9,049 bases of DNA from an uncultured Alphaproteobacteria bacterium (GTDB lineage: Bacteria > Pseudomonadota > Alphaproteobacteria > GCA-2731375): NCBI GenBank assembly GCA_913049615.1, contig CAJWZI010000040.1, forward strand, positions 1-9,049, given 5' to 3'. This document shows positions 1-6,462 of this stretch, piece after piece. The translations under genes were made by a program, and so were the position numbers. Under the pieces are notes generated by a model. That model was not told where the DNA came from and ran no database searches. It worked only from the letters and a program-made list of their open reading frames with translations. Numbering within the stretch: the stretch's first letter is position 1; every line of letters starts with the position of its first letter.

Positions 1-240
1 CTGGCCCCAGGTCTCCACCGCCAGGTCGACCGCTGCTTCCACCTGCTCTCCCCGGCGTACTTCGACCTTTGTGAACAAGACATCCGGGCCCAGTTCTTCC
101 GCCAAGGCCACGCCCCGTTCCTTTTGCATATCGGCTATTAATACCTTGGCGCCTTCCGCCACGAACAGCCTAGTCGCTGCCTCGCCGATACCGCTGGCGC
201 CGCCTGTGATAATCGCGACCTTTCCCGCTAGCTCGGCCAT
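1..240 (-). CDS. SDR-family NAD(P)-dependent oxidoreductase, N-terminal part (runs off the left edge)
   Basis: The first 80 residues of a short-chain dehydrogenase/reductase are visible. The Rossmann nucleotide-binding motif TGGASGIG lies at residues 12-19, preceded by a hydrophobic strand (VAII). An acidic residue, Asp37, ends the second strand (VLIAD), which in this family usually means preference for NAD(H) over NADP(H). The catalytic Ser-Tyr-Lys residues lie beyond the window, so activity and substrate cannot be judged. The start is the ATG whose complement ends at 240. It has a GGAGG-type ribosome site a few bases upstream and gives the short N-terminus typical of classical SDRs. The gene diverges from the DUF3126-nitrile hydratase cluster and shares a 126-base spacer with it. 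SDRs are too diverse to assign a pathway from this fragment. Confidence 0.9.
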   Translation of the reverse strand, partial: MAELAGKVAIITGGASGIGEAATRLFVAEGAKVLIADMQKERGVALAEELGPDVLFTKVEVRRGEQVEAAVDLAVETWGQ

Positions 241-366
241 GTTCCCTCCGACCGTGATAATTTTGTCGAATTAGAGCATGTCCCATGCCGTCTGCCCAGA
301 CATCCCTGGGGTGCGCGCGGCGTCATTCGCTGTTATACAACGTCAGCTGAACTAAGGAGGCATCGC
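241..366. promoter_or_regulatory. Divergent intergenic region with two adjacent dyads and a candidate -10 box
   Basis: This 126-base spacer separates the leftward SDR gene from the rightward nitrile hydratase cluster, so it should hold promoters for both. Two neighbouring inverted repeats are visible: GCATG-TCC-CATGC at 276-288 and GTCTG-CC-CAGAC at 290-301. A third overlaps them (CCCAG at 295-299 with CTGGG at 306-310). A TATACA hexamer at 334-339 could be a -10 box for the rightward cluster, but I see no good -35 at 17 bases. A strong Shine-Dalgarno (TAAGGAGG, 353-360) sits 6 bases before the ATG at 367. The dyads could bind a regulator, but no regulator gene is in the window. The sites are seen in the sequence; their role is inferred. 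Confidence 0.35.
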
Positions 367-585
367 ATGACTGCGAATGAGATCGCTCGGGTGCAAAGCT
401 ATTTGCGCCGCGCATTGGCCAATGAACGGATCGCCATAAGTCCGCCAGATCCCCCCGGCGCCCCGGTCGAAATGACTATTGCGGGGGAACAGTTCGGCGT
501 GTTGTATCGTGACGATGACGAAGGTGAGGTTTCCTTCTCTCTAGTTATCTCAATCCTTGAAGAAGACTTGCCGCCTGTAGCTTAG
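367..585 (+). CDS. DUF3126 family small protein
   Basis: This 72-residue protein has the pattern of the DUF3126 family of small alphaproteobacterial proteins: an N-terminal helix with EIARVQSYLRRAL, a central strand pair (MTIAGEQFGVLYRDDDEGEVSF) and a hydrophobic-acidic end (ISILEEDLP). No function is known to me for the family. There is no signal peptide or membrane segment, so it is probably cytoplasmic. The start is secure because TAAGGAGG lies 6 bases upstream, the best ribosome site of the cluster. Its stop is only 9 bases before the nitrile hydratase alpha start, which itself has a poor ribosome site. Translation of the hydratase may therefore depend on coupling to this gene. Whether it helps hydratase function or is an accidental neighbour cannot be told from sequence. 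Confidence 0.8.
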   Translation: MTANEIARVQSYLRRALANERIAISPPDPPGAPVEMTIAGEQFGVLYRDDDEGEVSFSLVISILEEDLPPVA

Positions 586-594
586 GCAATACAT

Positions 595-1185
595 ATGGAA
601 GATCATTCCCACTTATCGGATACAGAACTGCGTGTTCGAGCCTTGGAATCTCTGTTGACGGACAAGGGCTTGGTAGACCCGGCGGTTATGGACGCCATCG
701 TTGACACCTACGAGAACAAGGTTGGTCCTCGCAATGGTGCCCGTGTGGTTGCGCGGGCTTGGATGGATAATGAATTCAAAAAATGGTTGCTGAAGGATGG
801 CACGGGAGCAATCAATTCTCTTGGTTATGCCTCGACCCAGGGAGCGGATATAGTGGTGTTGGAGAACACCGAAAAGGTCCATAACATGGTCGTTTGCACC
901 TTATGTTCTTGCTACCCCTGGGCGGTTTTAGGGCTGCCGCCGGCCTGGTACAAGTCCTTTGCTTATCGGTCGAGGGCGGTGAAGGATCCGCGGAGTGTGC
1001 TGGCAGAGTTTGGGCAGACGGTGCCTGACGACGTAGAGGTCCGCGTTTGGGATAGTACGGCGGAAGTGCGCTATCTAGTGCTGCCGCAGCGTTATCCCGG
1101 TACAGATGGTATGGGCGAAAATGAGCTTGCGGATCTAGTGACCCGAAATTCCATGATTGGCACGGAAATACTGGACAGGAATTGA
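595..1185 (+). CDS. nthA: Nitrile hydratase alpha subunit, cobalt type
   Basis: This is the catalytic metal-binding subunit of nitrile hydratase, which hydrates R-CN to R-CONH2 in the cytoplasm as an alpha-beta heterodimer or higher oligomer. The metal claw VCTLCSC is at residues 100-106. The Thr after the first Cys is the mark of the Co(III) type; the iron type has Ser. In the family the second and third cysteines are oxidised to sulfinic and sulfenic acids. Gln82, 19 residues before the first Cys, fits the conserved active-site Gln90 of rhodococcal enzymes. The segments [19 protein letters not shown] and [12 protein letters not shown] are also family hallmarks. The length of 196 residues is normal. 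The ATG at 595 follows a weak ribosome site, so coupling to the upstream gene is likely. The related thiocyanate hydrolase gamma subunit was considered, but the complete single-chain beta gene downstream argues for nitrile hydratase. Confidence 0.95.
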   Translation: MEDHSHLSDTELRVRALESLLTDKGLVDPAVMDAIVDTYENKVGPRNGARVVARAWMDNEFKKWLLKDGTGAINSLGYASTQGADIVVLENTEKVHNMVVCTLCSCYPWAVLGLPPAWYKSFAYRSRAVKDPRSVLAEFGQTVPDDVEVRVWDSTAEVRYLVLPQRYPGTDGMGENELADLVTRNSMIGTEILDRN

Positions 1186-1188
1186 TCA

Positions 1189-1848
1189 GTGGACGGCATT
1201 CATGACATGGGCGGCATGGACGGCTTCGGCCCAATCCCCATTAAAAACAAAGAACCGGTATTTCATGCCACCTGGGAGGCGCGCGTGTGGGCCATGAACA
1301 CGGCATTAGGGGCTTGGGGGGAGTGGAATATCGATGCCGGCCGTTACACCCTCGAACAACTTGATCCGGCCCTCTATCTCAGCTCCAGTTACTACCAGCG
1401 TTGGCTGTACCGGACGGAAAATTTACTTGTCGATCATGGCTTGGTTAGCCGGGAGGAGATTGAAACGCTGCCGGCGAACCGCAAGACGAAAAATTCGCGA
1501 GAACCGTTGAGCCTCGACGAAATTCTTACCCGTCAGCGCAATACGCGCTCGGCGAGGTTGAATGACGACGTTGCACCTCGGTATCACATGGGCGATCAGG
1601 TGCGGGCACGTAATATTCATCCCAAAGGACACACCCGAATTCCCCGGTACGTGCGCGGCAGGCTCGGCGTTATCGACCGGGACCATGGTGTATTCATTTT
1701 CCCTGACACAAACGCGGTCTTTGCCGGTAAGAGACCACAGCACCTGTATAGCGTTTGCTTCACGGCCCGCGAAATTTGGGGCACCAAGGCGGTCGTTACG
1801 GACAAGGTCTATGTGGATATGTGGGACGAATATCTAGAGCCGAGTTAG
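1189..1848 (+). CDS. nthB: Nitrile hydratase beta subunit
   Basis: This 219-residue partner completes the active site of nitrile hydratase. The N-terminus MDGIHDMGGMDGFGPI is the classic beta-subunit start. It is followed by the helical N-terminal domain (to about residue 100) and a C-terminal beta-barrel domain with GDQVRARNIHPKGHTRIPRY and VRGRLGVI. Arg52 and Arg157 coincide with the two arginines reported to hydrogen-bond the oxidised cysteines of the alpha subunit in cobalt enzymes; the numbering match is from memory. The start is GTG at 1189, 3 bases after the alpha stop, with AGGA about 8 bases upstream. No other start would keep the conserved N-terminus. Both halves are present in one chain, unlike thiocyanate hydrolase, where they are separate subunits. 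The next gene starts 1 base after the stop, so translation is probably coupled. Confidence 0.95.
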   Translation: MDGIHDMGGMDGFGPIPIKNKEPVFHATWEARVWAMNTALGAWGEWNIDAGRYTLEQLDPALYLSSSYYQRWLYRTENLLVDHGLVSREEIETLPANRKTKNSREPLSLDEILTRQRNTRSARLNDDVAPRYHMGDQVRARNIHPKGHTRIPRYVRGRLGVIDRDHGVFIFPDTNAVFAGKRPQHLYSVCFTAREIWGTKAVVTDKVYVDMWDEYLEPS

Positions 1849-1849
1849 T

Positions 1850-2221
1850 ATGAACAAACCACAAAATGTGCCGACGGAATCTCAGCTACCCTCCCTGCCA
1901 CGGGACGAGGACGGTCCCGTCTTCAATGAGCCATGGGAGGCGGAAGCCTTCGCAATGACCTTGAACCTGTATGCCCAGGGCTATTTCACTTGGCTGGAAT
2001 GGGCCGAACGCTTGGGTGCGGAAATCTCCGCAGCTCCTGACGCGGGCGATGCCGATCGGGGCGACACTTATTATCTACACTGGCTGAAGGCTTTGGAGGG
2101 ATTGGTAGCCGAAAAGGGGTTGCTTACCACCGATGATTTGGCGAATCGCAGGGATGCTTGGGACAAGGCTGCCCGTGCCACGCCCCACGGCCAACCCATT
2201 GTGTTACCACCGGACGCTTGA
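1850..2221 (+). CDS. Nitrile hydratase activator/accessory protein (P14K/NhlE type)
   Basis: This 123-residue protein resembles the N-terminal helical domain of the nitrile hydratase beta subunit (compare GPVFNEPWEAEAFAMTLNLYAQGYFTW here with PVFHATWEARVWAMNTALGAWG in the beta subunit, then YYLHWLKALEGLVAEKGLL versus YYQRWLYRTENLLVDHGL). That is the make-up of the P14K/NhlE activators of cobalt-type nitrile hydratases. In studied systems these hold a cobalt-free alpha subunit, help its metal loading and cysteine oxidation, and deliver it to the beta subunit by subunit swapping. The flexible C-terminal tail (about residue 100 onward, basic and Pro-rich) fits known activators. The ATG lies 1 base after the beta stop. 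Its presence supports the cobalt assignment, since iron types use a different, GTPase-like activator. Confidence 0.9.
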   Translation: MNKPQNVPTESQLPSLPRDEDGPVFNEPWEAEAFAMTLNLYAQGYFTWLEWAERLGAEISAAPDAGDADRGDTYYLHWLKALEGLVAEKGLLTTDDLANRRDAWDKAARATPHGQPIVLPPDA

Positions 2222-2245
2222 ATAGGCATTTCTGGGGACTATTAA

Positions 2246-2692
2246 ATGACCATCGTACTCCGAAACGCAGAGGCATCGGACGAGGCGCGCTGCGTCGAAC
2301 TGCTATCTGAATTGCAATCGGATACGGCTTCAAGTCGATCGCGGCCATTGGGAGACTCCTTTCAGCAACTTGTCACAAAGGAGCGTGGCGAAATAACCCT
2401 GGCGGTTGAAGGTGAAAATATCCTTGGCATGGCAACCGTCAGTTATAATTTAGCCATGCGCTATGGTGGAGAATACTGCCAGTTGGAAGAACTTGTCGTC
2501 ACATCTGAGGCTCGTGGCAAAAATATAGGCGGGTTGTTAGTGCAGCGGATCATCGATAATTCGCGCGACAGAGGATGTGCAGAGATAGGCCTATATTTAC
2601 TCAAAAGCACAGAACACAATCGGCCTTTCTATGCCAAATTCGGGTTCAAGGATTTTGGCACCGAAATGCGCCAAAATCTCCGCCAATCATAG
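2246..2692 (+). CDS. GNAT-family N-acetyltransferase
   Basis: This 148-residue protein has the single-domain GNAT fold, which transfers an acetyl group from acetyl-CoA to an amine. It begins with a typical strand (TIVLRNAEASDEARCVELL). The beta-4 strand (QLEELVVTSEARGKNIGGLL, residues 79-98) ends in the acetyl-CoA pyrophosphate loop RGKNIGG at 90-96, where an Asn replaces the more usual Gly. It closes with the motif-B-like segment NRPFYAKFGFKD. The substrate cannot be predicted; such proteins acetylate drugs, amino acids, polyamines or protein termini. It lies 24 bases after the activator gene on the same strand, with a poor ribosome site, so it may be on the nitrile hydratase transcript. Its stop is 11 bases from the stop of the convergent monooxygenase gene. 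Confidence 0.9.
   Translation: MTIVLRNAEASDEARCVELLSELQSDTASSRSRPLGDSFQQLVTKERGEITLAVEGENILGMATVSYNLAMRYGGEYCQLEELVVTSEARGKNIGGLLVQRIIDNSRDRGCAEIGLYLLKSTEHNRPFYAKFGFKDFGTEMRQNLRQS
2651..2678. terminator. 9-bp perfect inverted repeat at the convergent gene ends, possible weak bidirectional terminator
   Basis: GATTTTGGC at 2651-2659 and GCCAAAATC at 2670-2678 are exact complements around a 10-base loop. They lie inside the last 15 codons of the GNAT gene and just beyond the stop of the convergent monooxygenase gene. RNA from either strand could form the hairpin. No T-run follows on either side, so this is not a standard intrinsic terminator. A further 5-base stem (CCAAG at 2696-2700, CTTGG at 2707-2711) flanks the monooxygenase stop. 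The repeat is certain; its role is a guess. Confidence 0.3.
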
Positions 2693-2703
2693 GTCCCAAG
2701 GAT

Positions 2704-4572
2704 TTACTTGGAACTGTTCATGAAGATATAGGGTGCCATGGACTGTTGCGCGCTCCCCCGGCGCTCATGCCATTTCGCCGGCCCACCATAGTACGCTAAA
2801 CTGCCGGGCTCAGCGGTGCCGTCGCCATTGTAATAGGATAAGCAGTCCCGCAACGGGCTAGTCACGATGTCCGCTTGGCGGCAATGTTCGGCATATTCGA
2901 TTTCCAAGTCCTTGCGGACATCTACAACCATAGCGCCATTGGTCCGCATGGTTTCCATCATCCAAACGATGTAATCCGAATGAGCTTCCAGGCCGCGGAT
3001 GAAATTGAATTGACCACCGCCGCCCTGGGGACCGGACATGATGAATAGATTGGGAAATCCTTCACTGTGTATACCTAGAAAGGTGCGGGTGCCTTCTTCC
3101 TGCCATTTATCTTTCAGGCTTCGGCCGCCCACTCCCTCGATCATGTTGAACGAGGCCGTGCCCATCCATTGAAATCCGGTGGCATAGATCAAGACGTCAA
3201 GGGGATATTCCTGACCGTCATGAACGATGCCACGCTCATTAATTTTCTGCACGCCATGGGGCGCGGTATCGACGAGCGTGACGTGCGGCAGATTAAATGT
3301 TGGTAGGAACTCGTCATGGAACGCCGGTCGCTTGCAGCCATATGGATAATAAGGTTTGAGCGCGCCGCCAACGGCAGAATTCTGTACAACTGCATCAACC
3401 CTGGCGCGGATCTGCTCCATGATCCGAAAATTGGTGTTCAACTGCTTCTTGATCAACTCTTCCGGTGCCAATTGTGTCTTATGCTTTTTCCGTGTCTTGA
3501 ATATGTCGACCTTTCCCGACAGATAGTCGTCATTGCCTTGTAAGGCGGTCCGGCCCGAGGATATCTTAGCCAATCGTTCTCGTCGGGCTAAGGACCAACC
3601 CGGTTCCTGCTTCCAAGTTTCAATTTCTTCTTGGGTCGTTTCCCTCTGATCGCGCACGTCGATCGACGAAGGGGTGCGTTGGAAGACATACAATTCTTTC
3701 ACCACCTTTGCGATTTCGGGAATGACTTGCACGGCAGTCGCGCCTGTCCCCAAAATACCTACGCGTTTGTCCTCAAGGTCGATGGTGTAGTCCCAACGCG
3801 AAGTATGGAAGGAGTCACCCTTGAAGGTTTCCATGCCAGAGATGCGGGCTAGGCGCGGGTTAGTTAAGATGCCGTTGGCCAGCACGACGTAACGCGCGCG
3901 CATGGCATCTCCCCGATCTGTTATCACGGTCCAGCGTTTAGCGTCTTCATCCCAGACTGTTTTTTCTACGGTAGTATGAAACAAGCAGCGGTCATAAAAG
4001 CCGAATTTTTCCGCTATGCTTTGGCAATATTCTAGTATTTCAAAGCCCGAGGCGAACTTCATAGTGGGGAAATAGCCCATCTCTTCCAAAAGGGGCAAAT
4101 AGCTGTAGGCCTCCACATCACAGGCGATACCGGGATAACGGTTCCAATACCAGGTGCCGCCCACATCGCCGCCCTTTTCACAGAACCGGACATCGGTGAA
4201 TCCTGATTTTTGCAGTTTGTACCACAGCATTAGGCCGCCAAACCCGGCACCTACTACAAGAATTTCGCAATTGTCTGACAAGGCATCCCGCTCCACTGGG
4301 TCGTTGGAGTAGACATCTTCCAGGTAACGGGTGAATTCCCCTTCCATGGCCATGTAATCAGCAGCACCCCTGCGCGCTTCCTTGAACGCACGATATTTTG
4401 CTTGCTCCTTGGCATCAAAGACAGCACCGGATGGCTGCGGCGGCAAAGTTTTTAGTGCGTCGTCCTTGATAGTTGAATAGCCCTTACCAGCGATCTTGTC
4501 AGTCGCCTTGGATGCGCGCGTGCTAAATGATTTTGACCCGGTCTTGGGGTCAATACGGATCGACGATGTCAT
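2704..4572 (-). CDS. Baeyer-Villiger-type flavin monooxygenase with long N-terminal extension
   Basis: This 622-residue class B flavoprotein monooxygenase uses FAD, NADPH and O2 to insert oxygen next to a ketone, giving an ester or lactone. Motifs in order are the FAD Rossmann GAGFGG (108-113), GGTWYWNRYPG (138-148) with Asp152 in the CDVEAY segment, the Baeyer-Villiger fingerprint FKGDSFHTSRWD (250-261), the NADPH Rossmann GTGATA (275-280), FQRTPSS (297-303), active-site Arg415 in YGCKRP (aligned with Arg337 of phenylacetone monooxygenase) and ATGFQW (464-469). The FAD motif lies about 80-90 residues later than in cyclohexanone or phenylacetone monooxygenase, so there is an extra N-terminal region rich in Lys, Ala and charged residues. 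The ATG has GGAAAG 9 bases upstream. The ketone substrate is unknown. It stands alone, divergent from the YchJ-family gene and convergent with the GNAT gene. Confidence 0.93.
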   Translation of the reverse strand: MTSSIRIDPKTGSKSFSTRASKATDKIAGKGYSTIKDDALKTLPPQPSGAVFDAKEQAKYRAFKEARRGAADYMAMEGEFTRYLEDVYSNDPVERDALSDNCEILVVGAGFGGLMLWYKLQKSGFTDVRFCEKGGDVGGTWYWNRYPGIACDVEAYSYLPLLEEMGYFPTMKFASGFEILEYCQSIAEKFGFYDRCLFHTTVEKTVWDEDAKRWTVITDRGDAMRARYVVLANGILTNPRLARISGMETFKGDSFHTSRWDYTIDLEDKRVGILGTGATAVQVIPEIAKVVKELYVFQRTPSSIDVRDQRETTQEEIETWKQEPGWSLARRERLAKISSGRTALQGNDDYLSGKVDIFKTRKKHKTQLAPEELIKKQLNTNFRIMEQIRARVDAVVQNSAVGGALKPYYPYGCKRPAFHDEFLPTFNLPHVTLVDTAPHGVQKINERGIVHDGQEYPLDVLIYATGFQWMGTASFNMIEGVGGRSLKDKWQEEGTRTFLGIHSEGFPNLFIMSGPQGGGGQFNFIRGLEAHSDYIVWMMETMRTNGAMVVDVRKDLEIEYAEHCRQADIVTSPLRDCLSYYNGDGTAEPGSLAYYGGPAKWHERRGSAQQSMAPYIFMNSSK

Positions 4573-4776
4573 TAATTTTTGCTTTCCGCATTGATGACGA
4601 TTTCCTTGATAAGAGTTATGGGTTTGGCGGTGCCGCTGTCAATGTTTGTGTAAAAATCTAATCGCGCAATGTGGGAGGAGTATATTCATGCTTCCCGGAA
4701 AATGGTGCTTGGATAATGAAAACGTATCGCTTTAGATTGTGGCTGTTTCGGATGTTTTTTGAAAGAAACCAATTCC
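4573..4776. promoter_or_regulatory. Divergent spacer between the monooxygenase and YchJ-family genes
   Basis: The 204-base spacer should hold promoters for two diverging genes. Leftward, GGAAAG (complement of 4582-4587) is the monooxygenase ribosome site. Rightward, there is an AT-rich stretch around 4641-4662 (TGTAAAAATCTAATC) followed by a strong Shine-Dalgarno at 4673-4680 that belongs to a 15-codon ORF rather than to the YchJ-family gene. I cannot pick convincing -35/-10 pairs. No clear operator dyad was found. Confidence 0.3.
4688..4735 (+). CDS. Possible 15-residue leader peptide ORF with strong ribosome site
   Basis: An ATG at 4688 opens a 15-codon reading frame ([15 protein letters not shown]) ending in TAG at 4733-4735. 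It is preceded at 7 bases by GGGAGGAG (4673-4680), a better Shine-Dalgarno than that of the YchJ-family gene starting 41 bases after its stop. It could be a translated leader, a small protein, or a chance purine stretch before a random ATG. The peptide has no run of one amino acid that would suggest attenuation, and I do not recognise it. Only the ribosome site supports translation. Confidence 0.3.
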   Translation: MLPGKWCLDNENVSL

Positions 4777-5259
4777 ATGAACGAATGTCCGTGTGGTTCA
4801 GGCAAACAATTTGGAGATTGCTGCAGCCCCTATATTGATGGCGCGCCGGCGCCCACCGCAGAGGCGACCATGCGCTCGCGCTACAGTGCGCACGTGTTGG
4901 GTGAGGTTGATCATCTTCTGGCCACTTTGTCGACGGAACAACGCGCCGATTATGACCGGAAAGAGGCGCAGCAAGCCTTCGCCGATACCAAATGGCTGGG
5001 CTTGGAAATTCGAAAAACTCGGCGAGGTGAAAAGGGGGATGAAACCGGAGAAGTGGAATTCGTGGCCCGATATCGCTCAGGCGGTCAGACGGTGTCTCAT
5101 CATGAATTGTCATTTTTCACGCGCGAGGACGGCCGATGGGTCTTTTCAGGTTGCGAAATGAACCCAAAGGCCCCCACGGTCCGCCTGCAAAAGGTCGGCC
5201 GCAACGAGCCGTGCCCGTGTGGTTCAGGCAAAAAGCACAAAAAATGCTGTGGGGCGTAG
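4777..5259 (+). CDS. ychJ: YchJ-family (UPF0225) protein with two SEC-C zinc motifs
   Basis: This 160-residue protein has the YchJ plan: an N-terminal SEC-C motif (CPCGSG at 4-9, paired with CC at 15-16), a central NTF2-like domain including MRSRYSAHV and [11 protein letters not shown] and ending near [13 protein letters not shown], and a second SEC-C motif at the C-terminus ([15 protein letters not shown], with cysteines 146, 148, 157 and 158). SEC-C motifs bind Zn. The role of YchJ is not established; in SecA the same motif contacts SecB and ribosomes. I place the start at the ATG at 4777 because it puts the first SEC-C motif at the extreme N-terminus, as in E. coli YchJ. A TTG at 4759 would add six residues. 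The ribosome site before 4777 is weak (GAAAG, 11 bases away). It is a single gene, convergent with the LLM monooxygenase gene. Confidence 0.9.
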   Translation: MNECPCGSGKQFGDCCSPYIDGAPAPTAEATMRSRYSAHVLGEVDHLLATLSTEQRADYDRKEAQQAFADTKWLGLEIRKTRRGEKGDETGEVEFVARYRSGGQTVSHHELSFFTREDGRWVFSGCEMNPKAPTVRLQKVGRNEPCPCGSGKKHKKCCGA

Positions 5260-5282
5260 CGCCCTTCGAGGCTGTGCAAGCC
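5252..5282. terminator. Two small GC-rich hairpins between convergent genes, weak terminator candidates
   Basis: GGGCG (5252-5256) and CGCCC (5260-5264) pair around a 3-base loop that is the TAG stop codon of the YchJ-family gene. A second stem, GGCT (5270-5273) with AGCC (5279-5282), follows. The space to the stop of the convergent LLM monooxygenase gene is 37 bases. Neither hairpin is followed by a T-run in either direction, so an intrinsic terminator is not proven. Confidence 0.25.
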
Positions 5283-5296
5283 GCAATATCAATTGT

Positions 5297-6358
5297 TTAT
5301 GCCGCCGCATCGACCTCTGCGACAAGTTTGCGCACCAACGGTATTAACTCAGCGCCATATTGCTGGGCATCTGGCAGTGGATCATAACCGCGAACTAGCA
5401 GACTGGTCGCGCCTAGTTTGTAATATTCGACCATCGCCTTAGCGACAGTATCAGGTGCACCGACCAAAGCAGTAGAATTTCCCTGAGCGCCCGTCGCCTG
5501 GGCCAACTTCATCCAAAGGCAGCTGTCGTGCAGTTCCCCTGTCTCCGCCGCAGCTAACAGGCGCAGAGAACCGATATTTTCCCGCTGTCCAAGCTTCTGA
5601 CTGCTCCGCTCTATTTGCGCTAGAATATCATGAGCACGGTCCCATGCCTTGTCGTCGGTTTTCGCCAGGATGGGCCGGGTCGAAAGACTGAATGTGGGTG
5701 TTCGGCCGCGGCTCGCTGCGGCTTTGTGGACGCGGGCCATAAATGCCGCTGTGTCCGCTAGCGGTTCTCCCCACAACATGAAGACGTCCAGATGCGGCGT
5801 CAAAGCAGCAATTGCCGCATCCGAACCGCCACCGCCATAGACGGGGATATGCGGCAACTGTCGGCAGCGTATATCCGCTTGGGCCCCTTTCAGGCGATAG
5901 AACTGGCCATCGTGGTCGAATGGTGCCGTTTCTGTCCAATTTCGCCGGAGGATCCCGGCATATTCGTCAAGCCGAAGGTAACGGTCATCGTGATCAAGAA
6001 AATCACCGTCTTTCGCTTGATCCACATCGTTGCCCCCTGCAATCAGATGTACGGCCAGACGCCCATTACTCAACTGATCAAGAGTAGCTAGTTTTCGTGC
6101 CGCTAGGGTGGGGGATATGAAGCCGGGCCGGTGGGCCAACAGAAAAGCCAGGCGTTCTGTCTGTGCTGCGGCATGAGCAGTGATCATGAAACCGTCAGGT
6201 GCGCCGGAAAAATAGCCGACTAAAACCCGATCGAAATCGGCTGCCTCGTGTAACTTGGCCGATTCTGTGATGACGTCAGTATTGAATGGTGGTCCGGCTG
6301 GCGCGATGATTTCCGAACTTACGCGGGGGGCGACCCATCCGATCATCTCTACGGGCAT
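5297..6358 (-). CDS. LLM-class (SsuD-like) FMNH2-dependent monooxygenase
   Basis: This 353-residue protein matches the bacterial luciferase-like TIM-barrel family and most closely, by eye, alkanesulfonate monooxygenase SsuD. The segments SPTLAARKLATLDQLSNGR, the GN/D-rich turn after it, DGDFLDHDDRYLRLDEY and LWGEP each have direct counterparts in E. coli SsuD. The late segment GNSTALVGAPDTVAKAMVEY, with YYKLGATSLLVRGY, is the usual C-terminal barrel end. SsuD uses FMNH2 from a separate reductase and O2 to cleave C-S bonds of sulfonates. Other family members oxidise sulfones, nitrilotriacetate, dibenzothiophene sulfone or pyrimidines, so the substrate is open. GAAAGG lies 7 bases before the ATG. 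It is the last gene of the leftward HpaB-cupin-LLM set, 139 bases after the cupin stop. No flavin reductase or sulfonate transporter is in the window. Confidence 0.9.
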   Translation of the reverse strand: MPVEMIGWVAPRVSSEIIAPAGPPFNTDVITESAKLHEAADFDRVLVGYFSGAPDGFMITAHAAAQTERLAFLLAHRPGFISPTLAARKLATLDQLSNGRLAVHLIAGGNDVDQAKDGDFLDHDDRYLRLDEYAGILRRNWTETAPFDHDGQFYRLKGAQADIRCRQLPHIPVYGGGGSDAAIAALTPHLDVFMLWGEPLADTAAFMARVHKAAASRGRTPTFSLSTRPILAKTDDKAWDRAHDILAQIERSSQKLGQRENIGSLRLLAAAETGELHDSCLWMKLAQATGAQGNSTALVGAPDTVAKAMVEYYKLGATSLLVRGYDPLPDAQQYGAELIPLVRKLVAEVDAAA

Positions 6359-6462
6359 TTTGGTACCTTTCGGTAGGTCGCTACCGGCGGTGACATTCGT
6401 AAGAACTTTCTGCCTCCGTATTCTACCAACCCGGCGTCTGTTTTACGTGATGGATTTCTCAT
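6349..6462 (-). CDS. Doubtful 37-residue ORF between the cupin and LLM genes
   Basis: An ATG (complement of 6460-6462) opens a 37-codon frame. It ends in TAG at 6349-6351, overlapping the start of the LLM monooxygenase gene by 10 bases. The peptide is basic (starting MRNPSRKTDAGLVEYGG) and shows no motif I know. GGAGG lies upstream but only 2 bases from the ATG, which is too close for good initiation. It could couple translation of the LLM gene, or be chance in an otherwise featureless 139-base gap. Confidence 0.15.
   Translation of the reverse strand: MRNPSRKTDAGLVEYGGRKFLRMSPPVATYRKVPKCP

Noticed and set aside
812..1234. 140-codon leftward frame opposite the nitrile hydratase alpha gene
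   Set aside because: Its Pro/Arg/Ser-rich composition is typical of an antisense shadow, and the alpha subunit on the other strand is certain.
595..2221. Thiocyanate hydrolase instead of nitrile hydratase
   Set aside because: The gamma subunit shares the VCTLCSC claw, but thiocyanate hydrolase has its beta-like halves on two separate chains. Here the beta protein is a complete 219-residue single chain and the extra small gene matches the P14K activator type.
4759..4776. TTG start at 4759 for the YchJ-family gene
   Set aside because: It only adds MKETNS before the SEC-C motif. The ATG at 4777 matches the family N-terminus better, although the ribosome site does not decide it.
4658..5113. 151-codon leftward frame opposite the YchJ-family gene
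   Set aside because: It has a low-complexity, His/Pro/Arg-rich translation and overlaps a clearly conserved gene.
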